Source of the DNA: Verrucosispora sp. NA02020
Lineage (GTDB): Bacteria; Actinomycetota; Actinomycetes; Mycobacteriales; Micromonosporaceae
DNA length: 64,000 bases
Reading direction: 5' to 3'
Assembly (NCBI RefSeq): GCF_013364215.1
Contig: NZ_CP054923.1
Location: forward strand, 5,766,001-5,830,000
A program made the position numbers and the translations under genes. Positions 49,994 through 58,356 of the stretch are shown here, piece by piece. Under the pieces are notes generated by a model. It saw only the letters and a list, made by a program, of their open reading frames with translations, did no database searches and was not told where the DNA came from. Every line of letters starts with the position of its first letter. The stretch's first letter is position 1.

Positions 49994-51634
49994 TCAGCGG
50001 GGACGACGGCGGAGGTAGCGCCGGACGGGCGGCGGGTCCTCCTCCTCGTACGAACGGGCGGTGCGCACGGCGGCCGCCAGGCCGGATCGCGGGGTACGGA
50101 ACGGCGGCGCGAGCAGCGGATCGTCGGACATGTCCTTGACCAGCGCGGCGGCCAGCCCGAGCATCACCACCACGAACGGCAGGGCGATCATGATGGTGGC
50201 CTGTTGCAAGGCGTCCAGTCCACCGGCGAGCAGCAGCACGGCGGCGACCGCGCCGATCAGCACACCCCAGGAGACCACCAGCACCCGGTGCGGCCGTAGC
50301 GAGCCCCGCGAGGTCAGCGAGCCGAGCACCAACGAGGCCGAGTCGGCACTGGTGACGAAGTACAGCGCGATGAGCACCATGGCCAGGACGCTGGTCAACG
50401 CTGCCAGGGGAAGCGCGTCGAGCAGGCCGAACAGCGCCTGTTCGCTGCTCGCGGCGACGTCGGCCACCAGGTCACGGGTGCCGGTGCTCTGGATCCGCAG
50501 CGCGCTGCCGCCCATGATCGCGAACCATACGGCGCTGGCGCCGCTGGGCACCAGCAGGACGCCGATCAGGAACTGCCGGACCGTACGGCCCCGGGAGATC
50601 CGGGCGATGAAGGTACCGACGAACGGCGCCCAGGAAATCCACCACGCCCAGTAGAAGATGGTCCAGTCACCGAGCCACGCCGGGTCCGAGAAGGCGCCGG
50701 TACGGGTGGACATCACCACCAGGTCGTCGAGGTAGTTCCCGATCGAGGCGGGCAGCACCTCCAGCGTGTAGACGGTCGGGCCGACCACGAACACGAAGAA
50801 CATCAGCCCCAGGGCGAGCAGCACGTTGGTGGTGGAGAGCCACTTGATGCCCTTGTGCAGGCCGGTGAAGGCGGAGATCACGAACGCCAGGGTGAGTGCG
50901 CCGATCACCACCAGTTCGACGGCGGTGCTGTCCGGGACGCCCACCACCAGGTCGAGGCCGGCGGCGACCTGGAGAGCGCCGAGGCCGAGGCTGGTGGCCG
51001 AGCCGAAGACGGTGGCGAAGACGGCCAACAGGTCGATCGTCCGGCCGAGACCGCCGTCGGCCCGATCGCCGATCAGTGGCCGGAACGCGGCCGAGATGGT
51101 GCCCTTCCGGCCCTTACGGAAGGTCGAGTACGCCAGCGCCAGCGCCACCACCGCGTAGATCGCCCAGGGGTGCAGCGTCCAGTGGAACAGCGTGTACTGC
51201 ATTGCCGCCCCGGCAGCCGCCTCGGTCTGCGGTTCGACGCCGCTCGCCGGTGCCGGGGTGGTGAAGTGCTGGATGGGCTCGGCGACGGCGAAGAAGACCA
51301 GGCCGATACCCATACCGGCGCTGAACATCATGGCGATCCAGGCCAGGGCGCTGAACTCCGGCTCCTCGTCGTCCTTCCCGAGCCGGAGTCGACCGAACCG
51401 GGAGAACGCCATCACCACCGCGAGCACCAGGAACGCGTTGGCCGCGACGACGAAGAACCAACCGAACGTGTCGATCACCCAGCCCAGGCCGGATTCACCG
51501 AAGCTCGCCAGCGAATCGCGGGCAAGTACTCCCCAGACCACCACGGCCAGCACCCCACCGACGCCGAGCCCGAGTACGACCCGGTCGATCTCGCCCGCCC
51601 GCTGGCGGGTTTGCTGCGGTATTTCGTCGCTCAT
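49994..51634 (-). CDS. BCCT family betaine/choline/carnitine transporter
   Basis: The protein is 546 residues with twelve membrane helices. Signatures are SAGMGIGLVFFAVAEPIQHF and TLHPWAIYAVVALALAYS, and in the substrate-binding helix FYWAWWISWAPFVGTFIARI, with the conserved Trp cluster intact. Sodium-driven uptake of glycine betaine or a relative for osmoprotection is expected. The ATG at 51634 (MSDEIPQQTR) is chosen with GGGGTGACC ahead. The C-terminal tail is charged and may sense osmotic stress. Confidence 0.95.
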   Translation of the reverse strand: MSDEIPQQTRQRAGEIDRVVLGLGVGGVLAVVVWGVLARDSLASFGESGLGWVIDTFGWFFVVAANAFLVLAVVMAFSRFGRLRLGKDDEEPEFSALAWIAMMFSAGMGIGLVFFAVAEPIQHFTTPAPASGVEPQTEAAAGAAMQYTLFHWTLHPWAIYAVVALALAYSTFRKGRKGTISAAFRPLIGDRADGGLGRTIDLLAVFATVFGSATSLGLGALQVAAGLDLVVGVPDSTAVELVVIGALTLAFVISAFTGLHKGIKWLSTTNVLLALGLMFFVFVVGPTVYTLEVLPASIGNYLDDLVVMSTRTGAFSDPAWLGDWTIFYWAWWISWAPFVGTFIARISRGRTVRQFLIGVLLVPSGASAVWFAIMGGSALRIQSTGTRDLVADVAASSEQALFGLLDALPLAALTSVLAMVLIALYFVTSADSASLVLGSLTSRGSLRPHRVLVVSWGVLIGAVAAVLLLAGGLDALQQATIMIALPFVVVMLGLAAALVKDMSDDPLLAPPFRTPRSGLAAAVRTARSYEEEDPPPVRRYLRRRPR

Positions 51635-51836
51635 GGTCACCCCGAACCAATCCTCCGGTTCCCGCGCCGCCGCGTGCCGCAATCAGCACGAATCACCCTG
51701 GTGTGACCAGGAGTTCGGCGACACACTGCTGATGATCGCCGACAAACGGGGCACTAACGGAGAGTTCGGGCACCTCGAACCCTATTGGATCATGACGCTA
51801 ACAGGATCCGAGGAAAAAGGCTCGTCAAGACCTTGA

Positions 51837-52682
51837 TCAACCGACCGGGACCGGAACCGGGGCCTGCTCGTCGAGATCGACCTGCCGGTTCCAGTCGGAC
51901 TTGCTGGCCCGCCAGCCCTCGTCGTCCAGGCCCCGCCGCCAGTAGCCGGAGATGGAGAGCGCGTCGCGCGGCACACCCCGTTCCACCCGCAACAGCTTGC
52001 GCAACTGGCGGACGAAACCCGCCTCGCCGTGCACGAACGCCTGCACCGCACCGGGCGGGAAGTCCAGCCCGCGTACGGCGTCGACAAGCGCCTCGCCCAC
52101 CGGCCGGGCACCCCGGTGCAGCCAGGTCACCGCCACCGCGCCGGGGCTGGGCAGCGGCTGCTCGTCGAGCGGGCCGTCAACCTCCAGGAAGACGTACGCC
52201 GGCACGCCGGCCGGCAGCCGGGCCAGCGACGCGGCGATCGCCGGCATCGCGCTCTCGTCGCCGACCATCAGGTGCCAGTCCGCCTCCGGGCTCGGCGCGT
52301 ACGCCCCGCCGGGGCCGACGAACAGCACCTCGTCGCCGGGGCGCAGAGCCGCGGCCCACGGCCCGCCGAGCCCCTCGTCGCCGTGGTGCACCACGTCCAC
52401 GGTCATCTCCCCCGCCACCGCGTCCCAGTTCCGGACCGTGTACGCCCGCAGCCGGGGGTAGTGCTCCCGGGGCTGCTCGCGGCGGATCGCGGCGAGGTCC
52501 ATCGGGCGCGGGTAGTCGACCCCGTCGACCGGGAACACGATCTTGATGTAGGTGTCGGTGTACTCGCCGAGCGGCAGCCCGACGAGTTCCTCCCCACCCA
52601 GCACCAGCCGGATCACGTGCGCGGTGGGCCGCCCGGTGCGCAGCACGCGGGCGGTGGTGACCTTGATCGGGCGCTCCGTCAT
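51837..52682 (-). CDS. siderophore-interacting protein (FAD-dependent ferric reductase)
   Basis: The protein is 281 residues. The FAD-binding beta-barrel carries RLRAYTVRNWDAVAGEMTVD and the NAD(P)H part WHLMVGDESAMPAIAASLA, then a C-terminal AFVHGEAGFVRQLRKLLRVE and YWRRGLDDEGWRASK. This is the ViuB/SIP class that reduces ferric siderophores to release iron. An iron box lies directly in front of the ATG, so it should be repressed by an IdeR/DmdR-type regulator when iron is sufficient. It stands alone in the window. Confidence 0.95.
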   Translation of the reverse strand: MTERPIKVTTARVLRTGRPTAHVIRLVLGGEELVGLPLGEYTDTYIKIVFPVDGVDYPRPMDLAAIRREQPREHYPRLRAYTVRNWDAVAGEMTVDVVHHGDEGLGGPWAAALRPGDEVLFVGPGGAYAPSPEADWHLMVGDESAMPAIAASLARLPAGVPAYVFLEVDGPLDEQPLPSPGAVAVTWLHRGARPVGEALVDAVRGLDFPPGAVQAFVHGEAGFVRQLRKLLRVERGVPRDALSISGYWRRGLDDEGWRASKSDWNRQVDLDEQAPVPVPVG

Positions 52683-52701
52683 CTGGTTAGGCTAACCTAA
52701 C
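52683..52701 (-). promoter_or_regulatory. iron box (IdeR/DmdR-type operator)
   Basis: On the minus strand GTTAGGTTAGCCTAACCAG matches the actinobacterial iron box with core TTAGGTTAGCCTAACC. It abuts the start codon of the siderophore-interacting protein. A transcript starting within or after it would have little or no leader. Confidence 0.88.
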
Positions 52702-52776
52702 TAGCCCGGTGGTCGTCCACCCCGGTACCCGATCCCCACCCCCGACCGCCCCCGACGGCGCGCGACGGGGTGTGGT

Positions 52777-52834
52777 GTTAGGAGGGGTCCCTTCCTATAC
52801 ACCAGGCGTTAGCAGGGGACCCTTCCTTACATCC
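52777..52834. repeat. palindromic intergenic element, copy 4
   Basis: TTAGGAGGGGTCCCTTCCTA faces GTTAGCAGGGGACCCTTCCT around TACACCAGGC. It is followed by two further CCTTACATC repeats up to the dgt stop codon at 52854. It separates the end of the dGTPase gene from the iron-regulated gene. Confidence 0.88.
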
Positions 52835-52853
52835 CCTTCCTTACATCGCCTCC

Positions 52854-54095
52854 TTACATCGCAGCGCTGCCGAGCAGGCGGGCGTGCCAGGCGAGCGCCG
52901 CCGGATCCGTCAGCGACGCCACCTGGTCGATGACCACCCGCAACCGGGCGGCGTCGTCCGGCGCGGAACGCCACCACGGCGCGAACACCGGGTCGAGCAG
53001 ATCCGGCGCCCGCCGTGCCAGCGCCGCCACCAGGTCGGTGAGGATCTTCCGCTGCCGCTGGTAGTGCTGCGACGCGCCGGGACGGCGCATCACGTACCGC
53101 AACGCGATGCCCTTGAGCAGCGCGCACCGGGCCCGCAGCGGCCGGGGTACGACGAGGTCGGCCTCGTACCGGCGGTGCGGCCCGGGGCCGTACCGGTCGG
53201 TGGTGGCCGACACGGCGGTCGCCACGAGACGGCCGGTCAGCACGCTGGTGGTGGCCTTGAGCGCGGCCTGCGCCCGATGGCTGCCGTCGTAACCGGCCAG
53301 CGGCGCGAACACCGGGTCGGCCAGCAGGTCCAGCAACACCTGACCGAGGTGGTCGGGGGACTCGGTGGAGTAGACGGCGGCCACGTCGGCGCAGAGCGCG
53401 GCCCGCTCGTCGGCGTCGACCCGCAACGGCTCCAGGGTCAGGTACCCGCCGTGGATGGCGTCCTCGACGTCGTGCACCGAGTACGCCACGTCGTCGGCCC
53501 AGTCCATCACCTGCGCCTCCAGGCAGCGCCGCTCGCCGGCCGGGCTCCCCTCCCGCAGCCAGTGGAAGACCGGCAGGTCGTCGGCGTACACGCCGAACTT
53601 GCGCTGGCCCGGTCGGCGCGTCCACGGGTACTTGCCGACGGCGTCCAGCGCGGCGCGGGTCAGGTTCAGGCCGGCGGAGGTGCCGTCGGCGGCGTACACC
53701 TTGGCCTCCAGGCGGGTGAGTACGCGCAGCGTCTGCGCGTTGCCCTCGAAGCCGCCGCAGTCGGCGGCGACCACGTCCAGCGCTGCCTCGCCGTTGTGCC
53801 CGAACGGCGGGTGCCCCAGGTCGTGGGCGAGCCCGGCGGTGTCCACCACGTCCGGGTCGCAGCCGAGCCGCGCGCCCATCTCGCGGGCGATCTGCGCCAC
53901 CTCCAGCGAGTGGGTCAGCCGGGTACGCAGGAAGTCGTCGGTGCCGGCCGCGTGCACCTGGGTCTTGGTGGCGAGCCGGCGGAACGCCGCCGAGTGCAGC
54001 ACCCGGGCCCGGTCCCGCTCGTACGGCGACCGGCCGTGACCGGCGTCCTTGGCCGGCTCCGCCACCCAGCGCGCCTCGGCGCCGTCAGCGTTCAA
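52854..54095 (-). CDS. dgt: deoxyguanosinetriphosphate triphosphohydrolase
   Basis: The protein is 413 residues from a TTG that overlaps the VOC gene stop codon. The HD-domain metal ligands are His62 in RLTHSLEVAQIA and His91-Asp92 in GLAHDLGHPPFGHNGE. The dGTPase blocks SAAFRRLATKTQV, EAQVMDWADDVAYSVHDVED and ALRYVMRRPG-like GIALRYVMRRP are present. It hydrolyses dGTP (or other dNTPs) to the nucleoside and triphosphate, and in actinobacteria commonly lies near dnaG, as it does here. The family often begins a few residues later at GTG; the TTG is chosen for the overlap. Confidence 0.93.
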   Translation of the reverse strand: MNADGAEARWVAEPAKDAGHGRSPYERDRARVLHSAAFRRLATKTQVHAAGTDDFLRTRLTHSLEVAQIAREMGARLGCDPDVVDTAGLAHDLGHPPFGHNGEAALDVVAADCGGFEGNAQTLRVLTRLEAKVYAADGTSAGLNLTRAALDAVGKYPWTRRPGQRKFGVYADDLPVFHWLREGSPAGERRCLEAQVMDWADDVAYSVHDVEDAIHGGYLTLEPLRVDADERAALCADVAAVYSTESPDHLGQVLLDLLADPVFAPLAGYDGSHRAQAALKATTSVLTGRLVATAVSATTDRYGPGPHRRYEADLVVPRPLRARCALLKGIALRYVMRRPGASQHYQRQRKILTDLVAALARRAPDLLDPVFAPWWRSAPDDAARLRVVIDQVASLTDPAALAWHARLLGSAAM

Positions 54096-54445
54096 TCCCC
54101 CGCCTGCCGCAGGACGCAGAACTCGTTGCCCTCGGGGTCCGCGAGCACGGTCCAGTCGTCGCCGTCCTGGCCGACGTCCACGTGCCGGGCTCCCATGTCG
54201 ACCAGCCGCTCCACCTCGGCCTCCCGGTCGGCCGGGCGCAGGTCGAGGTGCAGCCGGTTCTTGCCCTCCTTGATCCCGGTCCCGCGCACGAAGAGGATGC
54301 CGGGCAGCCGGTCGGCGGACTGCCGGATCTCCGCCTCGTGCGCCAGCTCGCGCACCACCTGGTAGTCGAGCGCCTCGGCCCACCAGCGGGCGAGCCGGCC
54401 CGGGTCGCGCGCGTCCACGGTCAGATGCGTCCAGACGCTGGTCAT
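54092..54445 (-). CDS. VOC (glyoxalase/bleomycin resistance) fold protein
   Basis: The protein is 117 residues. The two beta-alpha-beta modules are visible (VWTHLTVDARDPGRLARWWA and NRLHLDLRPADREAEVERLV), with the C-terminal WTVLADPEGNEFCVLRQ. His and Glu residues at metal-site positions are kept. The substrate is unknown. It has a four-base overlap with dgt, so both are cotranscribed. Confidence 0.9.
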   Translation of the reverse strand: MTSVWTHLTVDARDPGRLARWWAEALDYQVVRELAHEAEIRQSADRLPGILFVRGTGIKEGKNRLHLDLRPADREAEVERLVDMGARHVDVGQDGDDWTVLADPEGNEFCVLRQAGD

Positions 54446-54736
54446 GCCGGCACCACCGGCCGGCCGTCGGCACGACTTCCCAGCAGTGCGGTACGCGGTT
54501 CCATCCGGCCACCCTTCGCGACGACGGTCCACGGGCGAGCCCAGGTTACGCCCGCCCGGCCGCCGGGGCCCGGCCACGACGTGCCCCTGTCGTGGTCACA
54601 TCCTCCGATCAGTCGAGAGTTGCCGACCGATTGCCGACGGTCACGGGATCGCCTAATTTGACGCCGACAGGTAGCGTCGCCACTGCGGAACGTCACCTGT
54701 TGAGGCGGAGACACGACCGGTGGGAGAGACACGCTC

Positions 54737-55237
54737 GTGAACGCGGAAACGATGATGGGCACCGAATTGCGCGGGCTGCGTCGCCGCCGCCCCGAGATCG
54801 CCGGCGTCGTCCTCGCCGGCATGGACGGCCTGCTGATCTCCAGCGACCTGCCCACGACCGATGCCACCCACCTCGCCGCCCTGGCCGCTGCCAGCTTCGG
54901 ACTCGGTCACCGGATGGCCACCACGGTCCGACGGGGAGAGTTCCACGAATCCGTGGTGCACACCGCCGCCGGTTGCGTGGTCACCTACCCCGCCGGCCGG
55001 GACGCCCTGTTGACCCTGGTCGCCGAGCCGGGCGCGGACCTGGTCGCGCTGCGCGAGGAGGCCCGGGGCCTGGTCTCCCGGGCCGGTGCCGCGCTCGCCG
55101 CCCGGCACCGCCCGACGTTGCCGACGCAGCGTCCCGACCCGCACGCCCCACTGGCGGTACGCACCCCGATGGCCACCCTGCCCAGCCGGCGTCCGCATCG
55201 CGACCCCTACATCACCTGGCGTCGACCGCCGATGTGA
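54737..55237 (+). CDS. roadblock/LC7-like domain protein with basic tail
   Basis: The protein is 166 residues from GTG 54737. The N-terminal 120 residues fold like roadblock proteins (RRPEIAGVVLAGMDGLLISS, DATHLAALAAASFGLGHRMA, VVTYPAGRDALLTLVAEPGA). The tail is rich in Pro, Arg and His. It is unaccompanied by kinase or GTPase genes, unlike conservon roadblock proteins. It probably regulates a GTPase encoded elsewhere. Confidence 0.85.
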   Translation: MNAETMMGTELRGLRRRRPEIAGVVLAGMDGLLISSDLPTTDATHLAALAAASFGLGHRMATTVRRGEFHESVVHTAAGCVVTYPAGRDALLTLVAEPGADLVALREEARGLVSRAGAALAARHRPTLPTQRPDPHAPLAVRTPMATLPSRRPHRDPYITWRRPPM

Positions 55238-55267
55238 GTCCGGCACCAAGCCCGACGGCACCGGCAC

Positions 55268-55297
55268 CGGGCCGGTGGATGCGCGTCCACCGGCCCG
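55268..55297. terminator. bidirectional hairpin between roadblock gene and ppdK
   Basis: A perfect 12-base-pair stem (CGGGCCGGTGGA) with loop TGCGCG lies 30 bases after the roadblock gene stop and 6 bases beyond the ppdK stop on the other strand. Confidence 0.82.
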
Positions 55298-55303
55298 TAC
55301 CCG

Positions 55304-58048
55304 TCAGCGACTGTCCGAGCCCGCCGTGACCACTGCGGCCCGCCCCGCCTCCAGCCGGGCCACCGGCACCCGGAACGGCGAGCAGGAGACGTAGTCCAGC
55401 CCGACCGAGTGGAAGAAGTGCACCGAGTCCGGGTCACCACCGTGTTCGCCGCAGACGCCGATCTTGAGCCCGGGGCGGGCGGCCCGTCCCTCCTCGGCGG
55501 CGATCCGCACCAGCCGGCCGATCCCGTCGGCGTCGATGGACTCGAACGGTGAGATGCCGAAGATGCCCAGTTCCAGGTAGCGCCAGAAGAAGGCGCCCTC
55601 CACGTCGTCGCGGGAGAAACCCCAGCCCATCTGGGTCAGATCGTTGGTGCCGAAGGAGAAGAACTCGGCCGCCTCGGCGATCTGCCCGGCGGTCAGCGCC
55701 GCCCGGGGCACCTCGATCATCGTGCCGATCAGCACCTCGACGTCGCTGCCGCCGACCACCTCACCGATGATCCGTTCCGCCTCCGCGCGGACCGTCTCCA
55801 ACTCCTGCACCGCGCCGACCAGCGGCACCATGATCTCGGGGCAGGACCGTACGCCCTGCCGGGTGCACTCCACCGCCGCCTCGGTGATCGCCCGCACCTG
55901 CATCGCGAACAGGCCGGGGATCACCAGGCCGAGGCGTACGCCGCGCAGCCCCAGCATCGGGTTCTCCTCGTGCATCCGGCGTACGGCGGCCAGCAGCGCC
56001 TCCTCCTTGGCGACGTCCTCGCCGCGTTCCTGGGCGACCGCCACGTCGACCGCGAGCTGTTCCAGCGGGGGCAGGAACTCGTGCAGCGGCGGGTCGATCA
56101 GCCGGACGGTGACCGGCTGCCCGTCCATCTCCCGGAAGATCTCCACGAAGTCCGCCCGCTGCAACGGCAGCAGCGCGGCCAGGGCCTGCTCCCGTTCGTC
56201 CGCCTCGCGCGCCAGGATGAGCCGTTCGACCAGCTCACGGCGGTCGCCGAGGAACATGTGCTCGGTGCGGCAGAGCCCGATGCCCTCGGCACCGAAGCGC
56301 CGGGCCCGCGCCGCGTCGACGGCGGTGTCGGCGTTGGTGCGTACCGCCAGCCGCCGCGCGGCGTCAGCGTGCGACATGATCCGGTGTACGGCCCGGACCA
56401 GCGCGTCGTCCGTGGCCTCCGGGTCGAGTTCGCCCTCGAAGTACTGCACCACCTCGGAGGGCGTGGCCGGCACCTCACCCAGGTACACCTTGCCGGTGGT
56501 GCCGTCGATGGAGACCACGTCGCCCTCGGTGACCGTTCGCCCGGCCACGGTGAACCGCCGGCCGGGTACGTCGATGTCCAGCTCGTCGGCGCCGGAGACG
56601 CAGGTCTTGCCCATCCCCCGGGCCACCACGGCGGCGTGGCTGGTCTTGCCGCCACGCGAGGTGAGGATGCCGCGTGCGGCGATCATGCCGTTGAGGTCGT
56701 CCGGGTTGGTCTCCCGGCGGACCAGGATCACGTCCTGGCCCTCGGCGGCCAGCTCCACGGCACGGGTCGAGGTGAAGACGACCGCACCGACGGCGGCACC
56801 CGGCGAGGCGCCGATGCCGGTGGCGACCGCCTGGAACTCGTGGTCGAGCTGGAAGCGGGGGAACATCAGCTGGGCCAGTTGGGCGCCGTTGACCCGGTGC
56901 AGCGCCTCGTCCAGGTCGATCAGCCCCTCGTCCACGAGCTGACCGGCGATGACGAACGCGGCGGCGGCGGTCCGCTTCCCGACCCGGGTCTGCAACATCC
57001 AGAGCTTGCCGTGCTCGATGGTGAACTCGATGTCGCACAGGTCCCGGTAGTGCCGCTCCAGCCGGGCCATGTAGTCGAGCAGTTCGTCGTAGGACGTCCG
57101 GTCGATCCGTTCCAGTTCCTGCAACGGCACGGTGTTGCGGATGCCGGCCACCACGTCCTCGCCCTGGGCGTTGGCCAGGTAGTCGCCGTAGATGCCCTGC
57201 GCGCCGCTGGCCGGGTCGCGGGTGAAGGCGACCCCGGTGCCGGAGTCCGGCCCGAGGTTGCCGAAGACCATCGCCACTACGTTGACGGCGGTGCCGAGGT
57301 CGGCGGGGATGCGTTCCTGCCGCCGGTAGACCACCGCCCGCTCCGCGTTCCACGAGTCGAAGACCGCGCGGATGGCCAGGTCGAGCTGCTCGCGCGGCTC
57401 CTGCGGGAAGTCCCGCCCGGTGTGCTTCCGGAAGATCTTCTTGTACGTGTCGACGAGTCCCCGCAGGTCGTCCGCGTCCAGGTCGAGGTCGTCGGTGGTG
57501 TTCCGGGCGCGCTTGGCGTCGTCGAGCGCCTGCTCGAACTCCTCCCCCGGCACGTCGCAGACGGTCTTGCCGAACATCTGGATCAGTCGGCGGTAGGAGT
57601 CCCAGGCGAACCTGTCACTGCCGCCGGAGGCGGCCGGGTCGGCGGAGTCGGCGTTGGCGCCGGCCTGCCGGGCCAGGCCCACCACGGAGCGGTCGTTGAG
57701 CCCGACGTTCAGGACGGTCTCCATCATCCCGGGCATGGAGAACTTCGCCCCGGAGCGCACCGAGACCAGCAGCGGATCGTCCGGGTCGCCGAGCCGCCGG
57801 CCCATGCCCCGCTCCAGGGAGTCCAGGTGACGCGCGATCTGGTCGGCCAACCCGTCGGGCTCCGCGCCGGTGGCGAGGTACGCCTGGCACGCCTCGGTGG
57901 TGATGGTGAAGCCGGGCGGAACCGGCAGGCCGAGATTGGTCATCTCGGCCAGATTGGCACCCTTGCCGCCGAGCAGATCCTTGAGGTCCTTGTTGCCCTC
58001 GGCGAAGTCGTAGACGTACTTGTGTTCGACCGTTTCCTGCGTCACCAA
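55304..58048 (-). CDS. ppdK: pyruvate, phosphate dikinase
   Basis: The protein is 914 residues, the expected size. The N-terminal nucleotide-binding part begins with KDLLGGKGANLAEMTNLGLP; the phosphohistidine domain has GGKTSHAAVVARGMGKTCVS with catalytic His471; the C-terminal TIM barrel includes GIGLCRTEHMFLGDRRE, PEIMVPLVGAVQEL and DYVSCSPFRVPVARL. It interconverts pyruvate, ATP and phosphate with PEP, AMP and pyrophosphate. The ATG at 58048 starts MVTQETVEHKYVYDFAEGN. It is a stand-alone gene. Confidence 0.97.
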   Translation of the reverse strand: MVTQETVEHKYVYDFAEGNKDLKDLLGGKGANLAEMTNLGLPVPPGFTITTEACQAYLATGAEPDGLADQIARHLDSLERGMGRRLGDPDDPLLVSVRSGAKFSMPGMMETVLNVGLNDRSVVGLARQAGANADSADPAASGGSDRFAWDSYRRLIQMFGKTVCDVPGEEFEQALDDAKRARNTTDDLDLDADDLRGLVDTYKKIFRKHTGRDFPQEPREQLDLAIRAVFDSWNAERAVVYRRQERIPADLGTAVNVVAMVFGNLGPDSGTGVAFTRDPASGAQGIYGDYLANAQGEDVVAGIRNTVPLQELERIDRTSYDELLDYMARLERHYRDLCDIEFTIEHGKLWMLQTRVGKRTAAAAFVIAGQLVDEGLIDLDEALHRVNGAQLAQLMFPRFQLDHEFQAVATGIGASPGAAVGAVVFTSTRAVELAAEGQDVILVRRETNPDDLNGMIAARGILTSRGGKTSHAAVVARGMGKTCVSGADELDIDVPGRRFTVAGRTVTEGDVVSIDGTTGKVYLGEVPATPSEVVQYFEGELDPEATDDALVRAVHRIMSHADAARRLAVRTNADTAVDAARARRFGAEGIGLCRTEHMFLGDRRELVERLILAREADEREQALAALLPLQRADFVEIFREMDGQPVTVRLIDPPLHEFLPPLEQLAVDVAVAQERGEDVAKEEALLAAVRRMHEENPMLGLRGVRLGLVIPGLFAMQVRAITEAAVECTRQGVRSCPEIMVPLVGAVQELETVRAEAERIIGEVVGGSDVEVLIGTMIEVPRAALTAGQIAEAAEFFSFGTNDLTQMGWGFSRDDVEGAFFWRYLELGIFGISPFESIDADGIGRLVRIAAEEGRAARPGLKIGVCGEHGGDPDSVHFFHSVGLDYVSCSPFRVPVARLEAGRAAVVTAGSDSR

Positions 58049-58234
58049 AGCCTCCCACGCGCCCGGACTGACACTTAACGAAGGTTCAGTTTTCGATTTC
58101 CCCGGGATCGACCACTGCTAATCCAAGGGACTTTTCCGATCGGTGGGCGAAGGCTAAGCGAACGTCGCGAGCCCCGGGAACATTCGGTGACAAGGGGCAC
58201 AGCAATCACCATCGGTCGCGCTCGCCACGGTCCC

Positions 58235-58248
58235 TGGGAACGTTTCCA
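58235..58248 (+). promoter_or_regulatory. LacI-type operator candidate upstream of hexosaminidase gene
   Basis: TGGGAACGTTTCCA is palindromic apart from one base pair and fits the TGGGAACGTTCCCA type used by LacI-family repressors in actinobacteria. It lies in the intergenic region shared by ppdK and the GH20 gene, 109 bases before the GH20 start. Confidence 0.55.
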
Positions 58249-58356
58249 CGTGCACGAATACGCAACAGCCGGTCTCCCCGTACTCTTGACGGCACGCAGC
58301 GTCACGCTCGCACCTTTGCCAGAACCGCCGCGACTACACCCCTCGGAGCCGTCGTC

